Assembly: GCA_020002185.1 (NCBI GenBank) | Contig: CM034533.1 | Span: 38,162,219 to 38,226,218, forward strand | Direction of reading: 5' to 3' | Origin: Paraescarpia echinospica | Lineage: Eukaryota; Annelida; Polychaeta; Sabellida; Siboglinidae | Length of the DNA: 64,000 bases | In this document: positions 59,815-64,000 of the stretch, in pieces | Numbering within the stretch: the stretch's first letter is position 1 | How the letters are laid out: every line of letters starts with the position of its first letter | Made by a program: the position numbers and the translations under genes | The notes under the pieces: generated by a model | The model's database searches: none | Told to the model about the DNA's origin: nothing | What the model saw: the letters and a program-made list of their open reading frames with translations, nothing else

Positions 59815-60728
59815 TTTTATTCAGGTTTATCTAACTGACATTTTATGTCATTTTTTTTCTTTGCCAAGGACGAGCCCCAATGTTTCAACTAGACATGGCT
59901 TGATAAGATCCTCTCCGATTGTTAGGGATTTCAGTACAAGACATTTTTTAATTTATGGTACTTCGTTCCACAACATATATCTTCAATGTAGCGTGCCACA
60001 AACGCGCAGTCATAATATGCTTGTGTTACCCCCAAAATGCCCTATTTACCCCCAAGGGTGTAATTACCCCAGGGTGCTATTCAATATGTGGAAATAAAAA
60101 TGCTTCCACATAGGACATAGGAATGAGGATATATTACGTAAAATGGGAGATACTGTTCCCAGTATTGCCATAAAAAGAAGAGCAGTGCGACATGGTAGTT
60201 ACGAAGGGAAATATTATTCGTGAATAAAGTAGAAGAAATGCAACGTATAAAGAAAACGAATTAATCATATCGTTCTTAAAGCAATAGTTATACTTCATTT
60301 GTAATACCGTATACAAGCGTGGATGCCATTTCGTTAGAAGGAAATGGATATGCTAGAAATAGCATAGAGGACAGATAATTCCAGAAATGAGATGCTTTAA
60401 TAACGAAATACGCCTAACGTAATGTAGTTTAACAACACTAGCGACTTGAGTCCTAGGGTACCACAAAGCATATCTTTGAGTATGACAACGGGATATTTTG
60501 GCGGATTCTTTATAAAGTTTTAAAATAAAGCTGTTAGGTTAAACTTATGTATGTTGGTCACCTGAATTATTGTTATCATCATTACTGATAAGTCAAAGTA
60601 TTACGTACTTTCGCAAAATGTTCCTTCGAAACCAGGTACGCAATTGCACTTGAAATTTTCTCCGAACTCTCCAACGTTTTCGCATGTACCGGAAAATTGG
60701 CATGGGTTAGAAGCACACGCAGTCACAA
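31326..60728 (-). CDS. Modular PAN/apple plus EGF-like extracellular protein gene(s), 3' part
   Basis: Seven - strand exons were found, in transcript order: 60728-60609 (EGF), 51025-50771 (PAN), 45728-45600 (EGF), 44465-44346 (EGF), 35958-35692 (PAN), 35480-35361 (EGF), 31612-31326 (PAN, stop). Each is one domain. All start in phase 1, and all but the last end in phase 1, so they can be joined or skipped freely. PAN/apple and EGF domains act in protein or carbohydrate binding on secreted or cell-surface proteins. No signal peptide or membrane segment is visible, so the 5' end lies beyond the window or was missed. The introns hold most of the mobile DNA described here. I cannot tell whether this is one gene or several tandem genes, and exons may be missing. 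Confidence 0.5.
31890..32130 (+). mobile_element. tRNA-derived SINE-like copy
   Basis: A tRNA-like head (GCCAGCTCGACAGGTAGTTG, then CCAGGATTCGAGAGTC as a degenerate B box) is followed by a core with TGTGCTTCGTAAGAGACACA and GTATGGTGTCTACATCAGGG. The core is similar to that at 11714-11760. Confidence 0.4.
32283..32332. repeat. (AC)n microsatellite
   Basis: A CA dinucleotide run with two CG interruptions at its start. Confidence 0.95.
32590..33890 (-). pseudogene. Decayed, 5'-truncated non-LTR retrotransposon (RT to 3' end)
   Basis: Reverse-transcriptase blocks appear in order on the - strand in shifting frames. They are [10 protein letters not shown] (33.8 kb), [14 protein letters not shown] and [20 protein letters not shown] (33.5 kb), then [20 protein letters not shown] (33.2 kb), and [20 protein letters not shown] plus [16 protein letters not shown] (32.8 kb). 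The element ends in a TTTATT-rich tail near 32590-32620. The FADD catalytic block is mutated. The pattern fits the Jockey/CR1/L2 group. A 36-bp foldback sits inside it. Confidence 0.75.
33285..33332. repeat. 36-bp perfect foldback flanked by TAGAAC direct repeats
   Basis: Between TAGAAC at 33285-33290 and TAGAAC at 33327-33332 lies CATAGATTAAAAAAA, a short AT spacer, then TTTTTTTAATCTATG. It interrupts the decayed LINE exactly between two adjacent RT blocks. Confidence 0.85.
34363..34440 (-). mobile_element. tRNA-like sequence, probable SINE head
   Basis: On - the sequence has an exact B box, GGTTCGATTCC (34384-34374). An A-box-like GTCATGTAGTCAG region precedes it, followed by ACCTGCCGCCGCTTTTT, a Pol III-type T run. 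The stems do not close as a functional tRNA. Confidence 0.45.
34555..34765. repeat. Long interrupted (TA)n block
   Basis: Several TA runs separated by short unique stretches. The 67-codon Tyr/Ile reading frame here is an artefact. Confidence 0.95.
35361..35480 (-). CDS. EGF-like domain exon
   Basis: 120 nt, phase 1 to phase 1. It encodes [20 protein letters not shown], then [18 protein letters not shown], which has the six-Cys EGF spacing C-x4-C-x5-C-x8-C-x1-C-x8-C. The acceptor is CACTAG and the donor G|GTGAGT. It joins the PAN exon at 35692-35958 in frame. Confidence 0.85.
35692..35958 (-). CDS. PAN/apple-domain exon
   Basis: 267 nt, phase 1 to phase 1. It encodes [20 protein letters not shown], then [20 protein letters not shown], then [15 protein letters not shown] and ELKNYC. 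The six-Cys layout fits PAN/apple. The acceptor is ATTTGTAG and the donor G|GTACGT. Confidence 0.78.
36325..36705 (+). pseudogene. Relic of a non-LTR retrotransposon 3' coding end
   Basis: With a few stops it reads [20 protein letters not shown], then [20 protein letters not shown] and [20 protein letters not shown]. This is the usual C-terminal layout of CR1/Jockey-group ORF2 (WNPY.KKDI..LE..QRRATK, then R.IN.WN.LP). It differs from the LINE at 52-55 kb. Confidence 0.65.
36985..37075 (+). mobile_element. tRNA-like sequence, probable SINE head or tRNA pseudogene
   Basis: An exact B box GGTTCGAATCC lies at 37052-37062. Upstream are GCCGAGAGGTTTTTGTAG (A-box-like, as in Ser/Leu tRNAs) and GACTGTCTGGAATCTGTC. 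There is no clean acceptor stem, so it is not called as a functional tRNA. Confidence 0.45.
37076..37932. other. Left flank of transposon 1, no gene recognised
   Basis: AT-rich. A - strand ORF (37985-37770) runs out of the transposon end into this flank. I recognise no family in it. Confidence 0.4.
37933..37961. repeat. Left terminal inverted repeat of transposon 1
   Basis: 29 bp starting GGGTCATTCTCCCAATTCGG. It is a perfect match to the right repeat in reverse complement. Confidence 0.92.
38341..38359 (+). other. Probable end of the noncoding first exon of the transposase gene
   Basis: GGAGAGAAG|GTATGTGC is a strong donor inside transposon 1. The next acceptor, TTTGTTCACAG, is at 38773-38783, eight bases before the start codon. 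The exon's 5' end is unknown. Confidence 0.4.
38436..38664. promoter_or_regulatory. Left subterminal motif cluster (GTCAACYCTGTTAC)
   Basis: Copies are near 38438 (GTCAACACTGTTACCC), 38593 (GTCAACCCTGTTACTG) and 38608 (GTCAACTATGTTACC). Two inverted copies, GGTAACAGGGTTGAC and GGTAACATGGTTGAC, lie near 38630 and 38650. Arrays of short motifs near both ends are typical transposase-binding sites, and that role is inferred. Confidence 0.75.
38792..41333 (+). CDS. Transposase-like protein of transposon 1 (two coding exons)
   Basis: The exons are 38792-39078 and 39342 onward, joined AG|A. The frame stops at 41329-41331 after 758 codons. The N-terminus is very basic ([20 protein letters not shown], later [20 protein letters not shown]), then TPPASP, then a basic coiled-coil-like stretch. 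The core holds [19 protein letters not shown] and [20 protein letters not shown]. The Asp codons at 40483 and 40732 and the Glu codon at 40831 give a candidate D-83-D-33-E triad. A Cys-rich block ([13 protein letters not shown]) follows. Relatives are common as uncharacterised proteins in many animal genomes, as I recall. Terminal repeats around it argue for a transposase. The C-terminal module is in another frame (next entry). A Zn-binding role for the Cys residues is inference. Confidence 0.75.
39083..39187. repeat. (GT)n microsatellite in the transposase intron
   Basis: A long GT run directly after the donor of coding exon 1 of the transposase gene. Confidence 0.97.
41200..41633 (+). CDS. 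C-terminal Tudor/chromo-like module, frameshifted from the transposase frame
   Basis: In the -1 frame relative to the core, the sequence runs [20 protein letters not shown], then [40 protein letters not shown] and [13 protein letters not shown], ending QQYLHSA and TGA. It looks like a small beta-barrel (W-x-V-V-x-Y-x-G-x-x-Y-P-G) seen at the end of related proteins. No intron fits. A single-base indel between about 41200 and 41290 would explain the shift. Confidence 0.65.
41858..42426. promoter_or_regulatory. Right subterminal motif cluster (GTCAACYCTGTTACTG)
   Basis: Copies lie near 41852 (GTCAACTCTGTTACTGCC), 41878, 42031, 42052 and 42071. An inverted copy, CAGTAACAGAGTTGAC, is near 42411. 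It is the same motif as at the left end. Confidence 0.75.
42587..42615. repeat. Right terminal inverted repeat of transposon 1
   Basis: 29 bp ending GAGAATGACCC, the perfect reverse complement of 37933-37961. TAAT follows. Confidence 0.92.
42629..43335 (+). pseudogene. Relic of an RTE/L1-type retrotransposon ORF2 end
   Basis: With frameshifts it reads [34 protein letters not shown], then [20 protein letters not shown] and [20 protein letters not shown]. This is the order expected in many LINE and RT-derived copies (GL.MN..KT.VM, then NW..KI..V.R.D, then RGRPK.RW.D). It begins about a dozen bases after the right end of transposon 1. Confidence 0.6.
43336..44345. other. Intronic stretch, nothing recognised
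   Basis: About 1 kb of AT-rich sequence downstream (in transcript direction) of the EGF exon at 44346-44465. Confidence 0.5.
44346..44465 (-). CDS. EGF-like domain exon
   Basis: 120 nt, phase 1 to phase 1. It encodes [20 protein letters not shown], then [16 protein letters not shown]. Six Cys with EGF spacing. The acceptor is TCTTTTTCAG and the donor A|GTAGGC. It is closely similar in layout to the exon at 60609-60728 (both start V-x-x-A-C-x-S-N-P-C-Q). Confidence 0.85.
44761..45112 (+). mobile_element. Relic 3' end of the 52-55 kb LINE family
   Basis: It aligns in order with 55100-55465. Shared landmarks are GAATGTG.., AACTATTGAATGGT versus AAATATTGAATGGT, and TTGGACTCTCGAT followed by CAAGGCTTTATTGTCCAC versus AAGGCTTCCTTGTCCAC. 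It is noncoding. Confidence 0.7.
45600..45728 (-). CDS. EGF-like domain exon (long loop)
   Basis: 129 nt, phase 1 to phase 1. It encodes [20 protein letters not shown], then [20 protein letters not shown]. Six Cys, with a longer third loop than usual. The acceptor is ATGCAACAG. The donor is G|GTGGGG, weaker than in the other exons. Confidence 0.78.
45841..46060. repeat. GT/CGTG/GTAT-rich simple repeat
   Basis: Mixed GTGTGC, GTGCGT and GTATGT repeats, followed by a short TA run. The His/Thr and Cys/Val reading frames here are artefacts. Confidence 0.9.
46526..46550. repeat. Left terminal inverted repeat of transposon 2
   Basis: 25 bp starting TGGTCGATTCTCACGAAAGG, with one mismatch to the right repeat. 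Confidence 0.88.
47698..49088 (+). pseudogene. Decayed transposase-like gene of transposon 2, catalytic core deleted
   Basis: The basic N-terminal exon starts [20 protein letters not shown] and RWREKKHQ. A second exon begins after TTTTTTCACAG (48046) with [14 protein letters not shown] and a coiled-coil-like stretch that needs a frame change. It then jumps straight to EAGHGK, an in-frame stop, and [16 protein letters not shown]. This is the block that follows the third catalytic residue in transposon 1. The HGDF and SDGP blocks are absent. A C-terminal module (48657-49088) reads [20 protein letters not shown] and [19 protein letters not shown], ending ERFSAV. It looks like an internal deletion derivative, not a live gene. 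Confidence 0.7.
49358..50330. promoter_or_regulatory. Subterminal motif GTATCCATACAACA of transposon 2 (right side)
   Basis: GTATCCATACAACA occurs near 49359, 49377 and 49952, with an inverted TGTATGGATAC near 50320. On the left side it occurs near 47087 (GTGTCCATACAACA) and inverted near 47433 (TTGTTGTATGGATAC). The role is inferred by analogy with transposon 1. Confidence 0.6.
50481..50505. repeat. Right terminal inverted repeat of transposon 2
   Basis: 25 bp ending CGTGAGAATCGACCA, the reverse complement of the left repeat with one mismatch. Confidence 0.88.
50605..50715. repeat. GCGTGC / GTTCGTGC simple repeat
   Basis: Short GCGTGC units and about four copies of GTTCGTGC, next to the donor of the PAN exon at 50771. 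Confidence 0.85.
50771..51025 (-). CDS. PAN/apple-domain exon
   Basis: 255 nt, phase 1 to phase 1. It encodes [20 protein letters not shown], then [34 protein letters not shown] and [11 protein letters not shown]. The C-LNR-C pair and spacing fit PAN/apple. The acceptor is GTCTTTGCAG and the donor A|GTATGT. Confidence 0.75.
51026..52290. other. Intronic stretch upstream of the PAN exon, nothing recognised
   Basis: AT-rich, about 1.2 kb, with no clear exon or element. The 5' limit of the LINE that follows may lie within its last 100-200 bp. Confidence 0.4.
52436..52537 (+). pseudogene. LINE ORF1 C-terminus, SGNH-esterase-like tail
   Basis: 33 codons starting [15 protein letters not shown], then [12 protein letters not shown]. 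The D-G-x-H-L-S block is the last catalytic block (Asp and His) of SGNH/GDSL esterases, known in ORF1 of some CR1/L2-type LINEs. Upstream ORF1 sequence is not readable in one frame. Confidence 0.5.
52580..55410 (+). pseudogene. LINE ORF2: endonuclease plus reverse transcriptase
   Basis: The apurinic-type endonuclease begins [20 protein letters not shown], with [23 protein letters not shown], then (after a shift) GDFNHG and later GSSDHN. The reverse transcriptase has [88 protein letters not shown] and the catalytic FADDTQVF. The C-terminus has [20 protein letters not shown] and [16 protein letters not shown]. Function would be target-primed reverse transcription, but this copy cannot make a whole protein. 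Confidence 0.88.
55517..56235. other. Purine-rich then AT-rich flank, no gene
   Basis: GGAGACAGGAG-type purine runs at 55517-55700, then AT-rich sequence. Nothing was recognised. Confidence 0.5.
56240..57790 (+). pseudogene. Decayed repeat-encoded protein with Cys-rich tail
   Basis: In several + frames it reads [20 protein letters not shown] and KAILAAAIW (56.5 kb), [13 protein letters not shown] (57.1 kb), [14 protein letters not shown] and [20 protein letters not shown] (57.3 kb), [20 protein letters not shown] and [20 protein letters not shown] (57.6 kb), then ARCTCSRN and CGQCR. From memory this matches the order of a high-copy uncharacterised protein in Hydra, coral and mollusc genomes (FELCSYPPALF, GIGKG, YGG.., VY.QVQ.W, RC.CK..C, C.C). 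All frames are broken. Its enzymatic nature is unknown to me. Confidence 0.5.
58014..58400 (+). repeat. Diverged tandem duplication, about 197-bp period
   Basis: CTAGATTCGTGTATG..ACATCAAGGG..CATGTTATATGGGAGG (from 58014) recurs as CTAGATTCATGCATT..ATATCAAGGG..CATGTTAGACGGGAG (from about 58208). The spacing is 196-198 bp. Confidence 0.65.
58401..59778. other. AT-rich stretch, no gene recognised
   Basis: No repeat array, domain or splice pattern that I can support. Confidence 0.5.
59779..59811. repeat. (AT)n microsatellite
   Basis: An uninterrupted AT run. Confidence 0.95.
60086..60445 (+). mobile_element. Relic of the 52-55 kb LINE family (RT C-terminal part)
   Basis: It aligns with 54722-55130. 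Landmarks are AATGCTTCCACATAGGACAT versus AATGCCTCCACACAGGTCAT, ATACCGTATACAAGCGTGGA versus ATATCGTATACAAGCATGGA, GGATATGCTAGAAA, and GAAATACGCCTAA. It is noncoding and decayed. Confidence 0.8.
60609..60728 (-). CDS. EGF-like domain exon
   Basis: 120 nt, phase 1 to phase 1. It encodes [20 protein letters not shown], then [16 protein letters not shown]. Six Cys with EGF spacing. The acceptor is ATGTTTCAG and the donor A|GTACGT. Same length and phase as the exon at 44346-44465, so probably a duplicated domain. Confidence 0.85.
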
Positions 60729-61387
60729 CTGAAACATAGCCAATTCCATTTAATCACTTTAAAAATGATCGAACACATAAAATCATACATCACAAATCCA
60801 TGGTCAAATCATCATGCTTATATTATAATGTGTTTGGGTTTGTGTGTATTGAAATACAAATACGTACGTACGTGTAGTTGTATATGCTGAAACCACTAAT
60901 TATATCATTCTTACACAATCACGCTAACACGCAGGCGGCACCTAAAAGTGTTAATATAACTAACCCTTTGTAACTACAATCACATGTTTACTGTTAGTGG
61001 TTAATTAGAAAACAAATGTTGAACACACCGCTAATTAATTTCATGGCCCGCGCCACTGTTGGCCACAAAACAACGTCACCAATTCTGCGTGCACTGCTTT
61101 TCACTAATCCGAAGGATGGCGTTGTGCTGCGTTAAACAATTTGTTATTCGTTTACCATAAAACATATTAAGTCTTGCAATGCTATTGAAAACATTTTGTA
61201 TCATTGGCGAGCTCCCAACTGTAATCAAACTTCTGTACTATCTGGAACTGGAACTGGAACTGGAAACATCTTTATTTGACAGATAACAAATACAAAACAT
61301 GTAACACCAGTTTAATAAAAGAAAAAACTCCTGCCGGGAGACTCTCACTGAGGCTTACAAATATGCCGCTGACGTGTGATGTATGTT
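60729..61387. other. AT-rich stretch, no gene
   Basis: Contains three copies of GGAACT at about 61248-61265. Nothing else was recognised. Confidence 0.5.
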
Positions 61388-63021
61388 GGTAGGTAAAATG
61401 CACATGTTGCAGCTTGTGTTCGTGCTAGTATCGGTAGGTAAAGTGCACATGTAGCAGCTTGTGTTCGTGCTAGTATCGGTAGGTAAAGTGCACATGTAGC
61501 AGCTTGTGTTCGTGCTAGTATCTGTAGGTAAAGTGCACAGGTAGCAGCTTGTGTTCGTGCTAGTATCGGTAGGTAAAGTGCATATGTTGCAGCTTGTGTT
61601 CGTGCTAGTATCGGTAGGTAAAGTGCACATGTAGCAGCTTGTGTTCGTGCTAGTATCGGTAGGTAAAGTGCACATGTAGCAGCTTGTGTTCGTGCTAGTA
61701 TCGGTAGGTAAAGTGCACATGTTGCAGCTTGTGTTCGTGCTAGTATCGGTAGGTAAAGTGCACATGTAGCAGCTTGTGTTCGTGCTAGTATCGGTAGGTA
61801 AAGTGCACATGTAGCAGCTTGTGTTCGTGCTAGTATCGGTAGGTAAAGTGCACATGTAGCAGCTTGTGTTCGTGCTAGTATCGGTAGGTAAAGTGCACAT
61901 GTAGCAGCTTGTGTTCGTGCTAGTATCGGTAGGTAAAGTGCACATGTAGCAGCTTGTGTTCGTGCTGGTATCGGTAGGTAAAGTGCACATGTAGCAGCTT
62001 GTGTTCGTGCTGGTATCGGTAGGTAAAGTGCACATGGCAGCTTGTGTTCGTGCTAGTATCGGTAGGTAAAGTGCATGTAGCGGCTTGTGTTCGTGCTAGT
62101 ATCGGTAGGTAAAGTGCACATGTAGCAGCTTGTGTTCGTGCTGGTATCGGTAGGTAAAGTGCACATGTAGCAGCTTGTGTTCGTGCGAGTATCGGTAGGT
62201 AAAGTGTGTAGCAGCTTGTGTTCGTGCCATGTAGCTTGTGTTCGTGCTGGTATCGGTAGGTAAAGTGCACATGTAGCAGCTTGTGTTCGTGCTAGTATCG
62301 GTAGGTAAAGTGCACATGTAGCAGCTTGTGTTCGTGCTAGTATCGGTAGGTAAAGTGCACATGTAGCAGCTTGTGTTCGTGCTAGTATCGGTAGGTAAAG
62401 TGCACTTGTAGCAGCTTGTATTCGTGCTAGTATCGGTAGGTAAAGTGCACATGTAGCAGCTTGTGTTCGTGCTAGTATCGGTAGGTAAAGTGCACATGTA
62501 GCAGCTTGTGTTCGTGCTAATATCTGTAGGTAAAGTGCACAGGTAGCAGCTTGTGTTCGTGCTAGTATCGGTAGGTAAAGTGCACATGTAGCAGCTTGTG
62601 TTCGTGCTAGTATCTGTAGGTAAAGTGCACAGGTAGCAGCTTGTGTTCGTGCTAGTATCGGTAGGTAAAGTGCACATGTAGCAGCTTGTGTTCGTGCTAG
62701 TATCGGTAGGTAAAGTGCACAGGTAGCAGCTTGTGTTCGTGCTAGTATCGGTAGGTAAAGTGCACAGGTAGCAGCTTGTGTTCGTGCTAGTATCGGTAGG
62801 TAAAGTGCACATGTTGCAGCTTGTGTTCGTGCTAGTATCGGTAGGTAAAGTGCACATGTAGCAGCTTGTGTTCGTGCTAGTATCGGTAGGTAAAGTGCAC
62901 ATGTTGCAGCTTGTGTTCGTGTTAGTATCGGTAGGTAAAGTGCACATGTAGCAGCTTGTGTTCGTGCTAGTATCGGTAGGTAAAGTGCACATGTAGCAGC
63001 TTGTGTTCGTGCTAGTATCGT
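61388..63021. repeat. 45-bp minisatellite, about 36 copies
   Basis: The unit is AGCTTGTGTTCGTGCTAGTA followed by TCGGTAGGTAAAGTGCACATGTAGC. Variants change CGG to CTG and ACATG to ACAGG, often together. Irregular deletions occur at about 62030-62240. On the - strand all three frames are open through the unit (for example CTLPTDTSTNTSCYM), so long ORFs arise automatically. Confidence 0.97.
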
Positions 63022-63351
63022 TGTAAAATGTTAGTAAGTATTGTTTGGTGTATGTAGAGAAACCGTAGAGGCTATGTGTGTATATTTGATCCAAAATGCA
63101 GGGTGGCGTTTTTCTAAATAAAGTTGGTATGCGGTATCTAATACATTTTCAGGCTTTCGAAGTATGACTGTATGGGATAATAATTTGGTGACTCTGCCTT
63201 GTGGGATAATCATGGGAAGCAGCGATTTGTAAAAATACCGATTGACAAAAATATAGGAACGCGTTTACGTACACATTTATGAAAGAACGTCAAACATTGA
63301 CGAGTGAAGATTTAGAAGTTTTAGAAGATTTTTATTCTATCGCTCTTCTTG

Positions 63352-63460
63352 CTTGGCCCCAGCATATCATAGGTCTTGGGCCCAGCATATCATAGGTCTT
63401 GGCCCCAGCCTACCATAGGTATTGGCCCCAGCATATCATAGGTCTTGGCCCCAGCATATC
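63352..63460. repeat. 23-bp tandem repeat, about 5 copies
   Basis: The unit is CTTGGCCCCAGCATATCATA plus GGT, with small variants (GGGCCC, CCTACC, ATT). Confidence 0.92.
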
Positions 63461-64000
63461 ACGCGGACCTTATACAAATCAAAATAAGACTAAATAGGCT
63501 TTAATAATTGGTTACCCGTCAAATTTCTAGCGGATATCCTCCTGCCCTGGCATCAAAACGGGATCCAGATTATGCTTAATTTATTTTCAAGAAATTTAAT
63601 TGTGTCAGACGTTAACAAAATGTATTATGTATAAAACCCTAGATCCCACAAAATCAAACAGTACACGTACGATTCTCGTTTAGGTATTATAACCTTCTTG
63701 CGGTTTGATTTCGTAGCGCGCTCAACTGAAAATCCACAGTTATGAATCCACAATTTACATTATATGAACAAAATGTAGATTATTTTGATTCAATATTCGT
63801 GAATATTGAGTTAGAAGATGTTTGAAGGTAACTAAACCGAAGAGGCTTTTATGACACAGAGCTCAGTGTTTCAATTTTTGAATCGGTTCACAACTTTCGC
63901 TCCGGTCAAATCAATCAGACACACGTTTTGTTAAGTTGCGGACCATCATTCTTTGCACAAGTTTTAAGTCAAATAAACACACGACTCGCAACAAACGTGT
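63461..64000. other. AT-rich end of window, nothing recognised
   Basis: No domain, repeat array or element that I can support. Confidence 0.5.

Noticed and set aside
59756..60097. 113-codon + strand ORF after the (AT)n run
   Set aside because: It begins in the microsatellite and shows no domain, and its end overlaps the LINE relic.
61355..63094. Two long - strand ORFs (226 and 332 codons) of 15-residue repeats
   Set aside because: All three - frames of the 45-bp unit are open, and the frame changes at 62030-62240 without penalty, so the length is trivial.

Overview
This window is metazoan nuclear DNA. It is AT-rich and gene-sparse, with small exons separated by long introns and GT/AG splice sites. 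It contains many microsatellites, minisatellites, SINE-like pieces, non-LTR retrotransposon relics and DNA transposons. A three-KH poly(rC)-binding protein gene, shuffled PAN and EGF exons and these repeat families suggest an invertebrate bilaterian, perhaps a marine spiralian or an early deuterostome. I cannot name the species from sequence alone. There are no bacterial features: no operons, ribosome binding sites or CRISPR.

Region 1 (about 3.4-29.6 kb, + strand) is one gene for a poly(rC)-binding protein (PCBP / hnRNP E / mub family). Twelve exons can be joined in a single frame into a 454-residue protein with three KH domains. The 24-nt, 33-nt and 117-nt KH1 exons have the split I recall from vertebrate PCBP genes. 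Its introns hold three minisatellites with higher-order structure (34 bp; about 30 bp arranged in a 147-bp unit; 50 bp arranged in a 100-bp unit), a MITE relic, SINE-like pieces and an antisense LINE relic. A candidate cassette microexon and a candidate alternative last exon are also visible. The likely 3' UTR runs into a region with several AATAAA signals and a 215-bp MITE with good terminal inverted repeats.

Region 2 (about 31.2-60.7 kb, - strand) holds at least seven exons that encode single PAN/apple or EGF-like domains. Six of them start in phase 1 and end in phase 1, as expected for exon shuffling; the seventh ends in a stop codon followed by a poly(A) signal. They look like the 3' half of one or more modular extracellular proteins, and they converge on the PCBP gene.

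The gaps between these domain exons are filled with mobile DNA, and this is the most interesting part. Two DNA transposons lie about 4 kb apart. Element 1 (37933-42615) has 29-bp perfect terminal inverted repeats, a TAAT target duplication, an array of a subterminal motif in both orientations, and a two-exon gene. That gene encodes a transposase-like protein with a candidate D-83-D-33-E triad and a C-terminal Tudor/chromo-like module, broken by one frameshift. Element 2 (46526-50505) has 25-bp inverted repeats (24/25) and its own different subterminal motif, and it carries a decayed relative of the same gene with the catalytic core deleted. I cannot assign this family to a named superfamily. 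Downstream come a nearly full-length CR1/L2-like LINE (about 52.3-55.5 kb) with two relic copies in neighbouring introns, other LINE relics, and a decayed repeat-encoded protein with a Cys-rich tail (56.2-57.8 kb). A large 45-bp minisatellite (61.4-63.0 kb) is open in all three frames of one strand simply because its unit is a multiple of three.
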